Positions 37,393 to 47,334 of a stretch of DNA of 64,000 nucleotides are shown piece after piece. The translations under genes were made by a program, and so were the position numbers. The stretch is from NCBI GenBank assembly GCA_029891345.1, contig CM057009.1, positions 231,561,178-231,625,177 on the forward strand, given 5' to 3'. A model generated the notes under the pieces. It searched no databases. It saw nothing but the letters and a program-made list of their open reading frames with translations, and had not been told where the DNA came from. How positions within the stretch are numbered: position 1 is the first letter of the stretch; each line of letters opens with the position of its first letter. This stretch comes from Dryococelus australis. Its lineage: Eukaryota; Arthropoda; Insecta; Phasmatodea; Phasmatidae.

Positions 37393-40300
37393 TTCGTGGT
37401 ATGCAGGGTTGCCACATTTAACTTAACCTCTCATTGGCGAGCACCCTTTGAAGTGAGCCAGGAACTAGTGGGATGGTTCCCGAGTACAACTTATTACCTA
37501 AACAAACATTTAACCCAGATAAAAAACTGTGGCAAATAATAAAACACTTCAAATAATTAACGATTTAAATACAAGTAGGGTCAGTAAAAGAATTGCCACA
37601 TGACTTACACTGTTGCCATTCTGTGGTGTCACTACATATCCATGGAGACTCTTGGAAATATTTGAGACCCCATCTTTCCCAACTGCACGTGAAGTCACGT
37701 GATGAAAATGTATCCATCTTGTTGTACTATTCTATGGTGCTAGCCTGCCTCTTAGTTTTCGTGCATCACGACAAACATAAACAAAAACACGTGGGTACTC
37801 AGTGCGGCTCCAATACACCACGTGAGCACATCCTGCCACTTTTAATAATAATAACACAAAACAAAACACTTAAAACTAACATGTCACTTGTCAACTGCCT
37901 TGGTACTTTCGTGAATGGATAGTAGCACAAAAGATAAATAAACCAACACTCGTGTACATAACATTACCCTTAATTGCACATCAAACACTGATTGAGAATA
38001 ATAATAAAATATTTTTTTAACGCGGTTCGAATTTATCAGTGCACATTGTGAACAAAATGGAATGAACTTTACTCAGTAATGCAAAAATTAAATAGAAACA
38101 CAACACTTATGACACTTTCAAAAAGGCAAACAAAAACACGTGTAATTCATAACCCTTTAAAACATACACATATCACTGACATCTCACACGCACACACGTG
38201 GCACTCGGTGACAGGAGCACTGTGATCACGTAGGCGGTGGATTAACTTCATGGAGCGCGTGGCAAACGGGCTTGAGGCTTGTGTCTGACGTCAAACTCCA
38301 GGACCAAGGAAAATAATGATAAAAACAACTAGTGAAAAAGTATTTACTTCTTTTCAACATAGTTTGACACAATTTATACAACAAATCCACATAAGAAGAC
38401 AGACAATAAACGAAGTGGAACAAAACAATAAAATATTTCAAGGTTTTCTGTACTTTTCTATGTTGGCCACATACTGAAATATTAGTTTTTCAGTAAGACA
38501 TAACCATTGTTACTGTTGGAGCCCTAAAACACACCAAATAAAATAGTAAAATTCAGAAGTTAAATGCGATCAATTGTGCAAGAACAACACAACTAAGAAC
38601 CTCGAATTGAAGTGAGCACTGGAATCCTTAGGGCACCTTCCTGGTAGCTGCGCAAAGCTCAGTTCAAGCAGTTGCTAATATATAATTTGCTACATTTTAG
38701 AGGTTCCCACATTAATTTTTGGCATTTAACTTCAGCTGAAATGAATACATAGTTTCTTATTGTCAGAGCCTTTGTACGAATCCTCTGATTTTTTCGTCCA
38801 ATTTCCATAATCTTATTTTTACCATTAAGTCAATAAAATGAATTATATTTAATAAATACCAATCTAAAGAATGTACGAACCACCAAAAACTAAATTATTT
38901 ACATGTTTTGGATTACACAAAATTGAATTACTTTAGAATGTATATATATATATTAATGTTACCAAACTTAGTCATTCGGGGATACAGCATTTTAAGATTC
39001 TTATACCCCCAGTAATTTTTAAGGGTACAAGAATGTTAATGGTTAAAAAAACAAAATTTCTGCACTTAGAAGTGCATAAATATGACAATTAGCGTGGACA
39101 CACAGAAAATAAATACGTATTTAACATTCAGTAGCAAGGCATGATTTGAACATTAGCATAAATAATTGTGCATGTTAGTGTTTTCATAGGCGGCAACTTT
39201 TATTACACGAAAAAGTGGTGAATTTAGTTAAGGTAAGCCTTACAAATTCCATTACAATTAAATGTTTGTGTAAGAAAATTATAATCCCGTAATTTCCTCA
39301 GCCATTTGTTTACATATTGGACAGAATATGGACATATATCGCCAAATTTTGCAATTTATTTCCACCTACTTTCCGTGAAACTAAAAACACATGCCACTGA
39401 TTTTATTCATGCCCAAAGTCTACAGATTCCATATATAAAATTTTTATTGAAATATTTCACTTCATTATGAAAAGATCTTAAAGTAAAGAATTGCCAAATT
39501 CCTCTCCAGGTTGGCTAGCAATTCCCTCGTAAAAAATTCTCTGACATTTTCACGTATCCCATTACTTTTCCTTGACCAATCTACATTCTAAAAATGAAAT
39601 TAATATGTTTATATAATTTTCTTTGACATAGACAGCGTCCCCCAGCCTTAAGCCCATTCAATATGCCACCATCTGACAGCCGCTCAACCATGTCTGTGCC
39701 ACATGTAGGTGTTGTAGCCGAAGCCACTGTCCCACGTGTGGACACGAATGCGTCTAGTACAGTGCAGTTCAGTGTAAAGTGATTATTTTATTTTATTTTG
39801 ATTCAGGCTATTTGATTGCAGTGCATATGTTATGTTGAATTTTGTTATTATTATTATTGTTTCCCATGTACCTAACACATAAGTACCGAGGCAAAGAGTA
39901 TCTTATTTATGTACTTGAAGAGTCATGTGTGTAGTGAGATTTCTATTTGTATTTGTTTTAAAGTGTAAATTATGTGACATGCCATAATGGCCTGTGCACT
40001 GAGCGTGCCTTCTATACCGAATGTTTGGAAACGAAAACACGTAATAGATAACAAATCATAGTATTCAAGTGATAATATTATTTACACATTTATGACATAA
40101 GAATTACGTGACTGAATGTCACGAGGACCAAAGAGACAACCCTTAACTTTAAAGACAGTATTGAATTACTGCCCGATATTAGCAACATTGAATGTTCAGC
40201 TATCTGAGCCGAACGGTGCACGTGGTGCGCTCGACCATGTGGCCGGTAATTTTTAAAATACAATAAAGTTTGTTATGTATTTTTCTGAGGGCAATACCTA

Positions 40301-41026
40301 GATATAAGTTGTTTTGCTATTAATATTATGTGTTACAAAAATACCAGTTGAGAGGGGGAAGATCTCCGGCTCCAATAAACAACCTAAATACAACCCCCCA
40401 AAAGTGAGGTTAGTTTACCATGTGTGTAGAGTGGTTGAATGGAGTTTTGGTTCTGATTAATATCTTATAAGTAAGTTGTTTGTTATTATAGAAGAATATT
40501 TTAATGTTCCCATCTCATCAGCCTCATGGCTAATCATTCCAATTCATTTATCATGTTTATATTAATTCTACAAGTTACATGGCATGTTGGCGGCAGCTGC
40601 AGCCAATGAGAGGGCCTCGCGCCCAAGCCTAGTCAGTCTGGAGTTCGGCTCGACGTGAGGTGGCCGCCGTGCTGCGGGGCTGCGAGCAATTCATGTTGTT
40701 TTTACTAATCATCTTTCAACTTCTGTTTATAACGTAACATAACCGGAAACATTTGTCTTGTTGCTCGCCGGAGTCAGCGCCACCTCACAGACTGTTCGTA
40801 TTGTACACGGCCAAGATATTTTATTTCCGTAACATCCATGTAGGCCCTCTGCCTGTTTCAACAATGCAACAGCTCGCCTAGTATTAACGGCGACATGTTC
40901 ATGAAAGTGCTCTGTATAGAAGAAAGTAATTAAATAAACCACGTGACTGTTTAACCGATATGATTATTTAATTCAGCAGCTTCTCTGCCGTGTATGGTAA
41001 TATTAAACGAAGTTGACTATGTAAAA
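37391..41026. other. intergenic, no gene supported
   Basis: About 3.6 kb with a short (TA) tract at 38,941-38,953 and a GC-richer patch at 40,590-40,690. No domain, RNA or repeat is recognised. The 109-codon frame at 37,593-37,922 has no supporting motif. Confidence 0.4.
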
Positions 41027-41032
41027 ATTGGT
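41027..41032. repeat. target-site duplication, left copy
   Basis: ATTGGT directly before the left TIR, identical to 43,662-43,667 directly after the right TIR. Confidence 0.7.
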
Positions 41033-41318
41033 AATTGTTTCGTATTGCGTATCGTAATGGGAAAACCATAGAAACATTCAGTGTGCACTATAAAGTATCC
41101 ATCCCAATTATTTACTTTGCAGTTTAGTGCCGTTTCGCGTATCCGGCAAAGTTATGTTTAGCGTATCCAAATTCGGCAACAATTGTTCCGTATCGCGTAT
41201 CCAAGTTATATTTTTTACGCAAATTTTCTCTCGCGAATCGCAAGATAGTGTGCGCGGGATGTAAAATTACAATGTTGAACGCCAGGCAAGTTATTAATTC
41301 CTCACCGGACACAAACAC

Positions 41319-42324
41319 GTGTTTCTCATCGAATGCGACATTCTCAAATCGACGATGCGGTGCGATAGATGCGGGGAAGGCGAAGCGAAATTGGTGGAAA
41401 ACAGGGGCTTGTTTAACTGGTGCCGACGGCGAATGGAGGACGGTACTAAATGCAACTTAAAGTGTCGGCGAGACAGGGCAGTTTCGTGGGAGATTCAAAA
41501 TTGTCCCCGGGCAAGATAGTCGAGTTCTGTTTACCGTGATGCCTGATCAAATACCCTCGACAGTAGACTATAGTGAAGGAACTTTTATGCTCGGGAAATA
41601 CGATCGTCGCCTGGTCGAGTTTCTGCCGCCAAGTGTGCATAGACTGGGTGTTGTTGTACACGAAACGCATCGGCGGGCCGGGCAAAGTGGTCGAGATAGA
41701 CGAGTCGAAATTGGGCAAGCGTAAGAACCGCAAAGGATGCAAAGTTCACGGCCAGTGGGTTTTCGGCGGATTGCAGCGGGACGACCTGACGAAATGTATC
41801 CTGGTGCCGGAGGAAAAGAGGAACGCGGCGACCCTGACCAAAATCATTCCCGAGTGGATCGCTGCTAGCACGACGATAATTTCAGACTGCTGGCGCGGTT
41901 ACAGTAACTTGAACATTCACGGCTACCGTCACATGCACGTGAATCACAGGCGGAAATTTGTGTGTAGCAAAAAGACCGAAATGGTAAACACTCAAAAACC
42001 CGCTAAAGATGGAAGAGGGGCGAAATGTTGAGGGTGCACACTCAAAACATCGAGCGAAGTTGGTGTTCTGTGCGATACAGCTTTCCCTGCTTTAGCCGAC
42101 GGAAAAAATCTTGGGTCGGCTACCTGGCCGAGTACGTATGGAAAAAGAACCACCGGTACGGAGAACGACTTCACACTTTGCTGATTTACGCCGCCGAAAT
42201 GTACCATCGTAATCGGTGCAGAGGAGATGGCGGGGAAGGCTATCCCAATTTCGACAGGTATCTGTTTGTTACGGTTGTTTTTAATTTTCAGGCACATGCT
42301 AGATTGAGTTGCCGTTGCAGTTGA
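41319..42324 (+). pseudogene. Merlin/IS1595-type DDE transposase, frameshifted
   Basis: Cuts and inserts the element, with two metal ions held by a DDE triad. The N-terminal piece (41,319-41,519) has a C-x2-C and later Cys pair (MRCDRCGEG...WCRRRMEDGTKC), the family's zinc ribbon. The catalytic piece (41,573-42,031) shows IGGPGKVVEIDESKLGKR with the first Asp at about 41,699, GQWVFGG, and IISDCWRGYS with the second Asp at about 41,885, then VNHRRKFV. The C-terminal piece (42,025-42,324) has HTQNIERSW with the third acid, Glu, at about 42,052. Frame changes lie at about 41,520-41,580 and at 41,988-42,047. The second is explained by a 50-bp insertion between two copies of ACACTCAAAA. The triad is intact at residue level but the gene is broken. 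Confidence 0.88.
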
Positions 42325-42329
42325 AGTTT

Positions 42330-42690
42330 TGAAAACGTTTATTGAGTACCTGTTTGATTCAATTTTAAATTAATTTTTTATTGAGTTGCTGTTTGTTAAT
42401 GTTTTATTGAGTTGCTGTTTGTTAATGTTTTATTGGGTTTCTGTTAGATTCAAGTTTAAATTAATGTTTAATTGAGTAGCTGTTTGATTCAAGTTTAAAT
42501 TAATGTTTAATTGACTTGCTGTTTGTTAATGTTTTATTGGGTTTCTGTTAGATTCAAGTTTAAATTAATGTTTAATTGAGTAGCTGTTTGATTCAAGTTT
42601 AAATTAATGTTTTATTGAGGAGCTGCTTGATTCAAATTAAAATTAATGTTTAATTGAGTTTCTGTTTGATTTAGTTATAAAAAAAAGTGT
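42330..42690. repeat. tandem repeat inside the Merlin-like element
   Basis: Alternating units built from ATTGAGTTGCTGTTTG plus TTAATGTTTT (about 26 bp) or plus ATTCAAGTTTAAATTAATG (about 39 bp), about ten units in all. Confidence 0.9.
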
Positions 42691-43229
42691 GATTGACATA
42701 TGGTTTGAGTAAACATTCATTCGCGATCTAGAAAATAGCCTAAAATATTCGAGTATATCGTGATGGGTGCGCCCGGCGACGACGGATGTACTTGCATCTG
42801 TTGCATCTGCAAAACTTGGATCCACCTGTTTCAATTATTGAGGTAAATTGATTTTTAAAAAAATACATTCATTAGCGATCCCGAAAAGGCATAATGCGGT
42901 AGTGTATGTCATGAACGGTTCGGCCGGCGATGGATGCAATTGCATACGCTATTGCTTTCGCGGGCTTTGGACCTGCCAGTTTCTAGTGTTGAGGCAATGT
43001 ATTTAAAAAAAAAAAGTGATTGCGTATATATAAAAGTTAAAAATCAATATGGTTAAATTTATAAAAAGTTGAATTGTTAACTGTACATTCTTTTACCGTA
43101 CCCTTTTAGTGATTGCTTACGTGTGAATCTTTATATAATAAATGGTTAAAATTACTTTTAAAATGTTAATCATTATTAAATATTCTCTTTAAAATATATA
43201 AAAAAACAGGGACCATAAAAGGGCGAAAA

Positions 43230-43661
43230 AAATAATTTTTTCGATACGCTATAGGAAACTTTTAGTAACAGTTACTTTTGGCATCCTATATTCAGTTTTA
43301 GGTTTCTATACGCTATAGGAAATAATTGGGTGTAGGTCGAAATTTCTCCCCCGACTCGGCTGGATACGCAATTCGAAATAAGAGAGGTGCGGCAACAATT
43401 TCCCCCTTCCGCTTGGATACCCAATGTCGTTCTTTTCGGTCCTGCACGTTTTGTCACCTGAATACGCAATGGAAACTTTAGGTAAAAACCAGCTTTTTCA
43501 AGGTGCGCTGGATACGCAGGAGGAAACTTTGTATTTTATTTGGGCATTTTACCGGTCTTGGTTGGATACATAATCGGTGGTATTTTGTCTCGACTTTTTT
43601 TATCATTGGATAAGTAATACAGTGGTTTTTGAGCTATTTAGATACGTAATACGGAACAATC
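43230..43661 (-). repeat. right subterminal GATACGC motif array
   Basis: GATACGC/GGATACGCAAT-like motifs occur at about 43,240, 43,297, 43,361, 43,412, 43,461, 43,511, 43,563, 43,608 and 43,641, about every 50 bp. The inverted form GCGTATCC occurs at 41,044, 41,137, 41,161 and 41,193 on the left. Such arrays usually bind the transposase; that role is inferred. Confidence 0.65.
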
Positions 43662-43667
43662 ATTGGT
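43662..43667. repeat. target-site duplication, right copy
   Basis: ATTGGT directly after the right TIR. Confidence 0.7.
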
Positions 43668-43754
43668 CATCAACCTCTTCAGTCCCTGAACCATCAGCTT
43701 CTTCAGCACTGGGATCATTAACCGCTTCTTTCCCTATGTGTATTTATGTGAAAT

Positions 43755-43842
43755 TATATATATATAGGCACATAATTTCTTATGTGTATTTATGTGAAAT
43801 TATATGTGTGTGTGTATATATATATATATACACACACACACT

Positions 43843-43888
<46 letters not shown>
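43755..43888. repeat. microsatellite and duplicated flank
   Basis: (TG)n/(TA)n/(CA)n mix, with TATATATAGGCACATAATTTC present at both 43,758 and 43,880, so the tract probably grew by duplication. Open frames across it encode only Tyr-Ile repeats. Confidence 0.9.
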
Positions 43889-43890
<2 letters not shown>

Positions 43891-44013
43891 CACATAATTT
43901 CTTACATATTATTTACATTTTTGTTAACATTTTACAATTTTCATTCAAAAAATATATACATGGATACCTACTGGCATTCCCATAAATAAGACATTGGCTT
44001 CATTTAGTCACGT

Positions 44014-44770
44014 TTAGGGATTTGCCCCATGTTCAATTAAAATTTCACAAATTTCATTCGTTGTATCCCACATAATTGCAGTTTCAACATTCAAATCCTC
44101 AGTAATAAGGAATTCTTCATTTTTTTCCTTGTCGTTATTCAATGCCTTTTTTATATTGTCCAAACACATAAATTTGTCGATTTATTTTTACTTCGTGTAA
44201 TACTGTAATGTTATTACGTCCCATTAATAAAACATTTGCTCCGTTCTCTAGCAAATAATCAACCACTTTCACGATGCCGTCTTGGAACGTGAAATGCAGT
44301 AACAAATCCTTTTCTAAGAAAACCGGTTCACCCAAACTTTTTTCAAATAGGTAACGCATAATGTTTTCACAATCTGGATTAGCCACTTTCATCAACAATT
44401 CCCAGTCTTTGTGAATCCCTTTCACTACTGCATCTATTGTTTGCATCAAATACACAAGTACGGGCCAATATTAAAAATAATAATTGGCGTACCCCAATAC
44501 TGTTATACCCGCTGAATCTTTGGCGAAAACATTGGCACCTTCTTCTATTAGGAATTTTACAATTTCCAAATTCCCCGCCGCTGCAGCTCGCTGAATTGAA
44601 AATTTACCACCAAAACCCTTTTCTTGAAAATTCAATTTAATGTCCTTCATGAATACAAGTTCATCTAGCCAACCACGATAGGCAACTAAACTCACCATTG
44701 ACAGTTCCTTCTCGTCAAACAAGTCTTGTTTGTCTTCACTGGCTCTCATGGTGTCGTCATTGGTTTTCAT
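44014..44770 (-). pseudogene. ankyrin-repeat protein gene, broken
   Basis: A minus-strand gene of about 250 codons. Ankyrin repeats bind partner proteins; viruses of eukaryotes often carry such genes to interact with host proteins, but the target here is unknown. The best repeat is IQRAAAAGNLEIVKFLIEEG followed by ANVFAKDSAGITVL (44,471-44,600). A second is DGIVKVVDYLLENGANVLLM near 44,210-44,280, and the last is EICEILIEHGANP just before the stop at 44,014. There is an in-frame TAA at 44,471-44,473 and a frameshift at about 44,140. Near the start the frame carries a seven-residue tandem repeat (DTIRASK-like), open upstream of the first ATG. Confidence 0.75.
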
Positions 44771-44825
44771 TGTCTCTTTACTTGCTCTGATGGTGTCTTT
44801 ACTGGCTCTGATGGTGTCTTCACTC
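44738..44825 (-). repeat. 21-bp coding tandem repeat at ankyrin gene start
   Basis: Four units of GACACCATCAGAGCCAGTAAA type on the minus strand, encoding a seven-residue repeat in frame with the ankyrin gene. Confidence 0.75.
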
Positions 44826-44843
44826 TGTAGTTTGCAGAGAGCG

Positions 44844-44878
44844 AGTGTGATCCCTTGGTTTAATCGTCTAGTTTTTAT
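44844..44878 (-). promoter_or_regulatory. candidate TATA box and start site for the ankyrin gene
   Basis: On the minus strand TATAAAA (44,872-44,878) is followed about 25-30 bases later by ATCACACT (44,844-44,851), a plausible initiator. The ankyrin frame begins about 70 bases beyond. Spacing fits an RNA polymerase II core promoter; there is no experimental support. Confidence 0.45.
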
Positions 44879-44879
44879 A

Positions 44880-45392
44880 CACGCGCTGTGCGAGATTTAT
44901 TTGTTATTGGCTGAGAAAGACTGTAAGTTTTTATTTATTTTTTTATTGGCCGAGAAGGAATGTAAGTTCCTTTATATGGCGTAGTGAGTTTTACCGACCT
45001 TGATAAATCGAATAAAAAGATTTTTTTATTTGACTTTCCCATACACGATTCATTTCAGATGCAAAGAATTACTAGGATATATTAGCACGATATTGTCAAT
45101 CAAATGAGCAAAGCGCAAAAAAAAAAAAATTAAGCTTAGGTTTATGCGAAATGTTAAAATGAAACGCCACTTGTTTTGTTCCTGCAATCATTACGCAAGT
45201 TTCATTGCAAACTTTTTTTATACTTTTTAACTTTCAAAATATTTTCATGTAAACAGATTGACTCATGAGTGAGCAGTTTGACTCGCGCGCTCGACCTCAG
45301 CAGTCAATTAATCTGAGTTAGTTTTCGTTTATCAAAGTTACCAAATAGCGCAGCGACCACTGATGAAACACATTTCTTTTAACATTAGCTTA
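44880..45392. other. intergenic gap within block A
   Basis: Contains two copies of TTATTGGCYGAGAARGAMTG about 50 bp apart (44,905 and 44,943) and an A-run at 45,118-45,129. No gene seen. Confidence 0.45.
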
Positions 45393-45870
45393 TTAATTTT
45401 CAAATTTCAGAATAGTTTTTGCATTAATGACGAAACTGATTGAAAACACTTTGAGGTTTCTGGGTGCATCGGGAGATACAATCACGATTCGTTTGTTATC
45501 GGACCCGTAAACTAATTCGATTCCATTTTCAAAAGTCCATTCAATGTAAAATTGTTTGTAAATTAGCGGTTGTTCGAGTAAAGTTTGGTCATTTATTTCC
45601 TTGACATCCAACGAACCCTTGACTTGGCCGTCTTCATTATCGTTTAGACGAACCGTGAGTATAGTTTGTGAATGTTCGTCCAAAAGGTCGGAAATTGTAT
45701 TAAACGCTCCGAAATTTGACAGTTTCAAATTCTTAAATATTAACCGAGTAAATACGCCTCTGGGAATATTCATAGTGTATCTCTTTGCCGTTTTAAAACG
45801 AATCATACTGGCCTCTCCCGGCTTGATGATTGATGACTGTATAGATGCTATTTTTGCGTCGGTTAAACTA
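45393..45870 (-). CDS. unknown protein, virus-like block A
   Basis: An open frame of 137 codons from the ATG at 45,806 to the stop at 45,393. The frame stays open about 20 codons further upstream, where a different frame (about 45,865-45,965) also reads as coding, so the true N-terminus may have been lost to a frameshift. The protein looks like a mixed alpha/beta or beta-rich soluble domain with alternating hydrophobic residues (QFYIEWTFENGIELVYGSDN, then RIVIVSP). No transmembrane segment and no family I recognise. It is transcribed in the same direction as the helicase and ankyrin genes. Confidence 0.55.
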
Positions 45871-45987
45871 GATTCGTTGTATTTGTAAAATCATCGGTTT
45901 CGGTAGTAAATTCATTTTCTAGAGTTGTGGTCGTGATGGAGATGAAGTTATTTCTTTCCACCCCACCACCCTCCTCGTCCAATTATA

Positions 45988-46107
45988 TTATAGAGGTGTC
46001 AAAATTGTGGTGTTTTTGCAAATGTATATACCGAGCGGAATTACAATAATTAAACTAACTATGAGTAGATCCAAACCCACGTAGAGTTGTTTATTTCCCT
46101 TATTCAT
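45988..46107 (-). CDS. 39-aa single-pass membrane protein
   Basis: ATG at 46,107, stop at 45,988. After a short basic N-terminus (MNKGNKQLYVG) comes a 20-residue hydrophobic segment (LLIVSLIIVIPLGIYI) and a short polar tail. It sits 9 bp after the next upstream gene, an arrangement typical of compact viral genomes. Function unknown. Confidence 0.5.
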   Translation of the reverse strand: MNKGNKQLYVGLDLLIVSLIIVIPLGIYICKNTTILTPL

Positions 46108-46116
46108 AGTTCGTTT

Positions 46117-46620
46117 CTATATATTGGCAAACGATAGTAAAAAACTGAAAATTACATAGCGTGATTGTCGGTTGTATAGCTGTCGATTGGGTGCCATGAC
46201 GACCGAGCTCGGGTCGCAAATTATTGTGGACAAACCATAAAATACTTGCAGTACCAGTGTTTGAATGGCGTTTTCATGGTATTTTACCGACAGGTAAATG
46301 AGGCATACAGACATTATTTCTAAAATTTGAGAATAACTCAAGGCATCGATAAGAGGTGCCATAGAGTTATGTATTTTTTGGGGATCGTTTGTCTTTGGTA
46401 CGCCCTCCCATAATATTTCTGCATCAGCCAATACATATTCGTGGTAATTTGAAAAGAAATAAATTTTTTTCTCGTGATTGAATATTTTTTCGTACTTGTG
46501 TCGTACAGAAGCAACTTCAGTCCTGAACTCCTCAATTTGAAATAATAGGGAATTATCTTTGTATAGTAACTTTGTCAACTGTTTAATATTTTCATTTTCT
46601 GCCTGTTGTTCGTATCTCAA
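46117..46620 (-). CDS. 167-aa protein, coiled coil plus hydrophobic C-half
   Basis: Intact frame. Residues 1-55 are strongly helical and charged with heptad character (ENENIKQLTKLLYKDNSLLF...IEEFRTEVASVRHKYEKIF). Residues 95-140 hold two hydrophobic stretches (ILEIMSVCLIYLSV, TLVLQVFYGLSTII), and the end (VIFSFLLSFANI) is hydrophobic. It may be a membrane-associated structural protein. It is not recognised by family. The frame is undamaged although neighbours are broken. Confidence 0.6.
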   Translation of the reverse strand: MRYEQQAENENIKQLTKLLYKDNSLLFQIEEFRTEVASVRHKYEKIFNHEKKIYFFSNYHEYVLADAEILWEGVPKTNDPQKIHNSMAPLIDALSYSQILEIMSVCLIYLSVKYHENAIQTLVLQVFYGLSTIICDPSSVVMAPNRQLYNRQSRYVIFSFLLSFANI

Positions 46621-46729
46621 AAATATTTTATAATTTTAGCCAGTGACGTGTGTGCCCAAACAATTTTGTTGGATAGTATACTGATTAAGATATAGAAAAT
46701 TTGAACGATAGGTTAATTGCGAAATTTTT

Positions 46730-47005
46730 TTATTTTATTTCAGAAGCGAGTTTATCACATTCAGTCATTAACGAAATTATATTTACGCCTTTTAACCTCA
46801 ATACGGAATCGTAAAAATATTTGTTATTTATAACGATTGTCAGACGTAAAAAATCCAAGTACAGCAACGGATTTAGTTTTATAAATTCAACCGATTTCAT
46901 AAATTCAGAATCCGTCATGTTTTTATTTAATTTTCTGCACGCTTTTAACTTTAGCAACTCTCTAATCGCAAAGATAAAATCACAAGTTATCATAGTTTTT
47001 TCCAT
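46730..47005 (-). CDS. 91-aa helical protein, unknown
   Basis: Intact frame from ATG 47,005 to stop 46,730. Predicted mostly helical with Lys/Leu-rich segments (AIRELLKLKACRKLNKNM, DFLRLTIVINNKYFYDS). No motif is recognised. It lies between two small membrane-protein genes in the minus-strand series. Confidence 0.55.
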   Translation of the reverse strand: MEKTMITCDFIFAIRELLKLKACRKLNKNMTDSEFMKSVEFIKLNPLLYLDFLRLTIVINNKYFYDSVLRLKGVNIISLMTECDKLASEIK

Positions 47006-47023
47006 AGTGTAATATTATTTTAC

Positions 47024-47190
47024 TTAATTACCGGCAGCTGCAGCTCCTGAATTAGCAGTACCTCCGAAAGATGTACTTGCACCAAATTGTGTATTCATCG
47101 AGCCTTTGATTTTACTTTTAAATTTCCATAAAACAAACCCTAAAATTCCAATTAATAATATAGATCTTATATTTGCTGTTTTTTATTCAT
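47024..47190 (-). pseudogene. small membrane protein, frameshift near start
   Basis: The frame ending at 47,024 has a hydrophobic helix (RSILLIGILGFVLW) followed by a basic KFKSKIKG and a Gly/Ala/Ser-rich tail. The nearest ATG (47,190) is in another frame, separated by an A run, so one base appears lost or gained at about 47,180. Its hydrophobic-then-basic layout resembles the small membrane genes in block C (58,808 and 62,808). Confidence 0.45.
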
Positions 47191-47334
47191 TGTCTTATAT
47201 ACAACATGTAAAAAAATGTTTCACGTAGAGTTGGGAAAAGTAGGATAAAAAGGATAAAGACAAAAATCACATGTTAGGGGGAAAAAAAATTATTCATTGA
47301 TATATTTACATTAGTTACAAAAAAGTGCTTACAA

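Larger units (their letters stand above)
41033..43661 (+). mobile_element. Merlin-like DNA transposon, 2.63 kb
   Basis: The left end AATTGTTTCGTATTGCGTATC and the complement of the right end, GATTGTTCCGTATTACGTATC, match at 18 of 21 positions. Perfect ATTGGT direct repeats flank both. Inside lies a plus-strand IS1595/ISXO2-type DDE transposase, the family known in eukaryotes as Merlin. Subterminal zones carry many short GCGTATCC motifs, facing one way on the left and inverted on the right. Merlin elements usually make 8-9 bp duplications, so a 6-bp one is slightly off. Confidence 0.8.
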
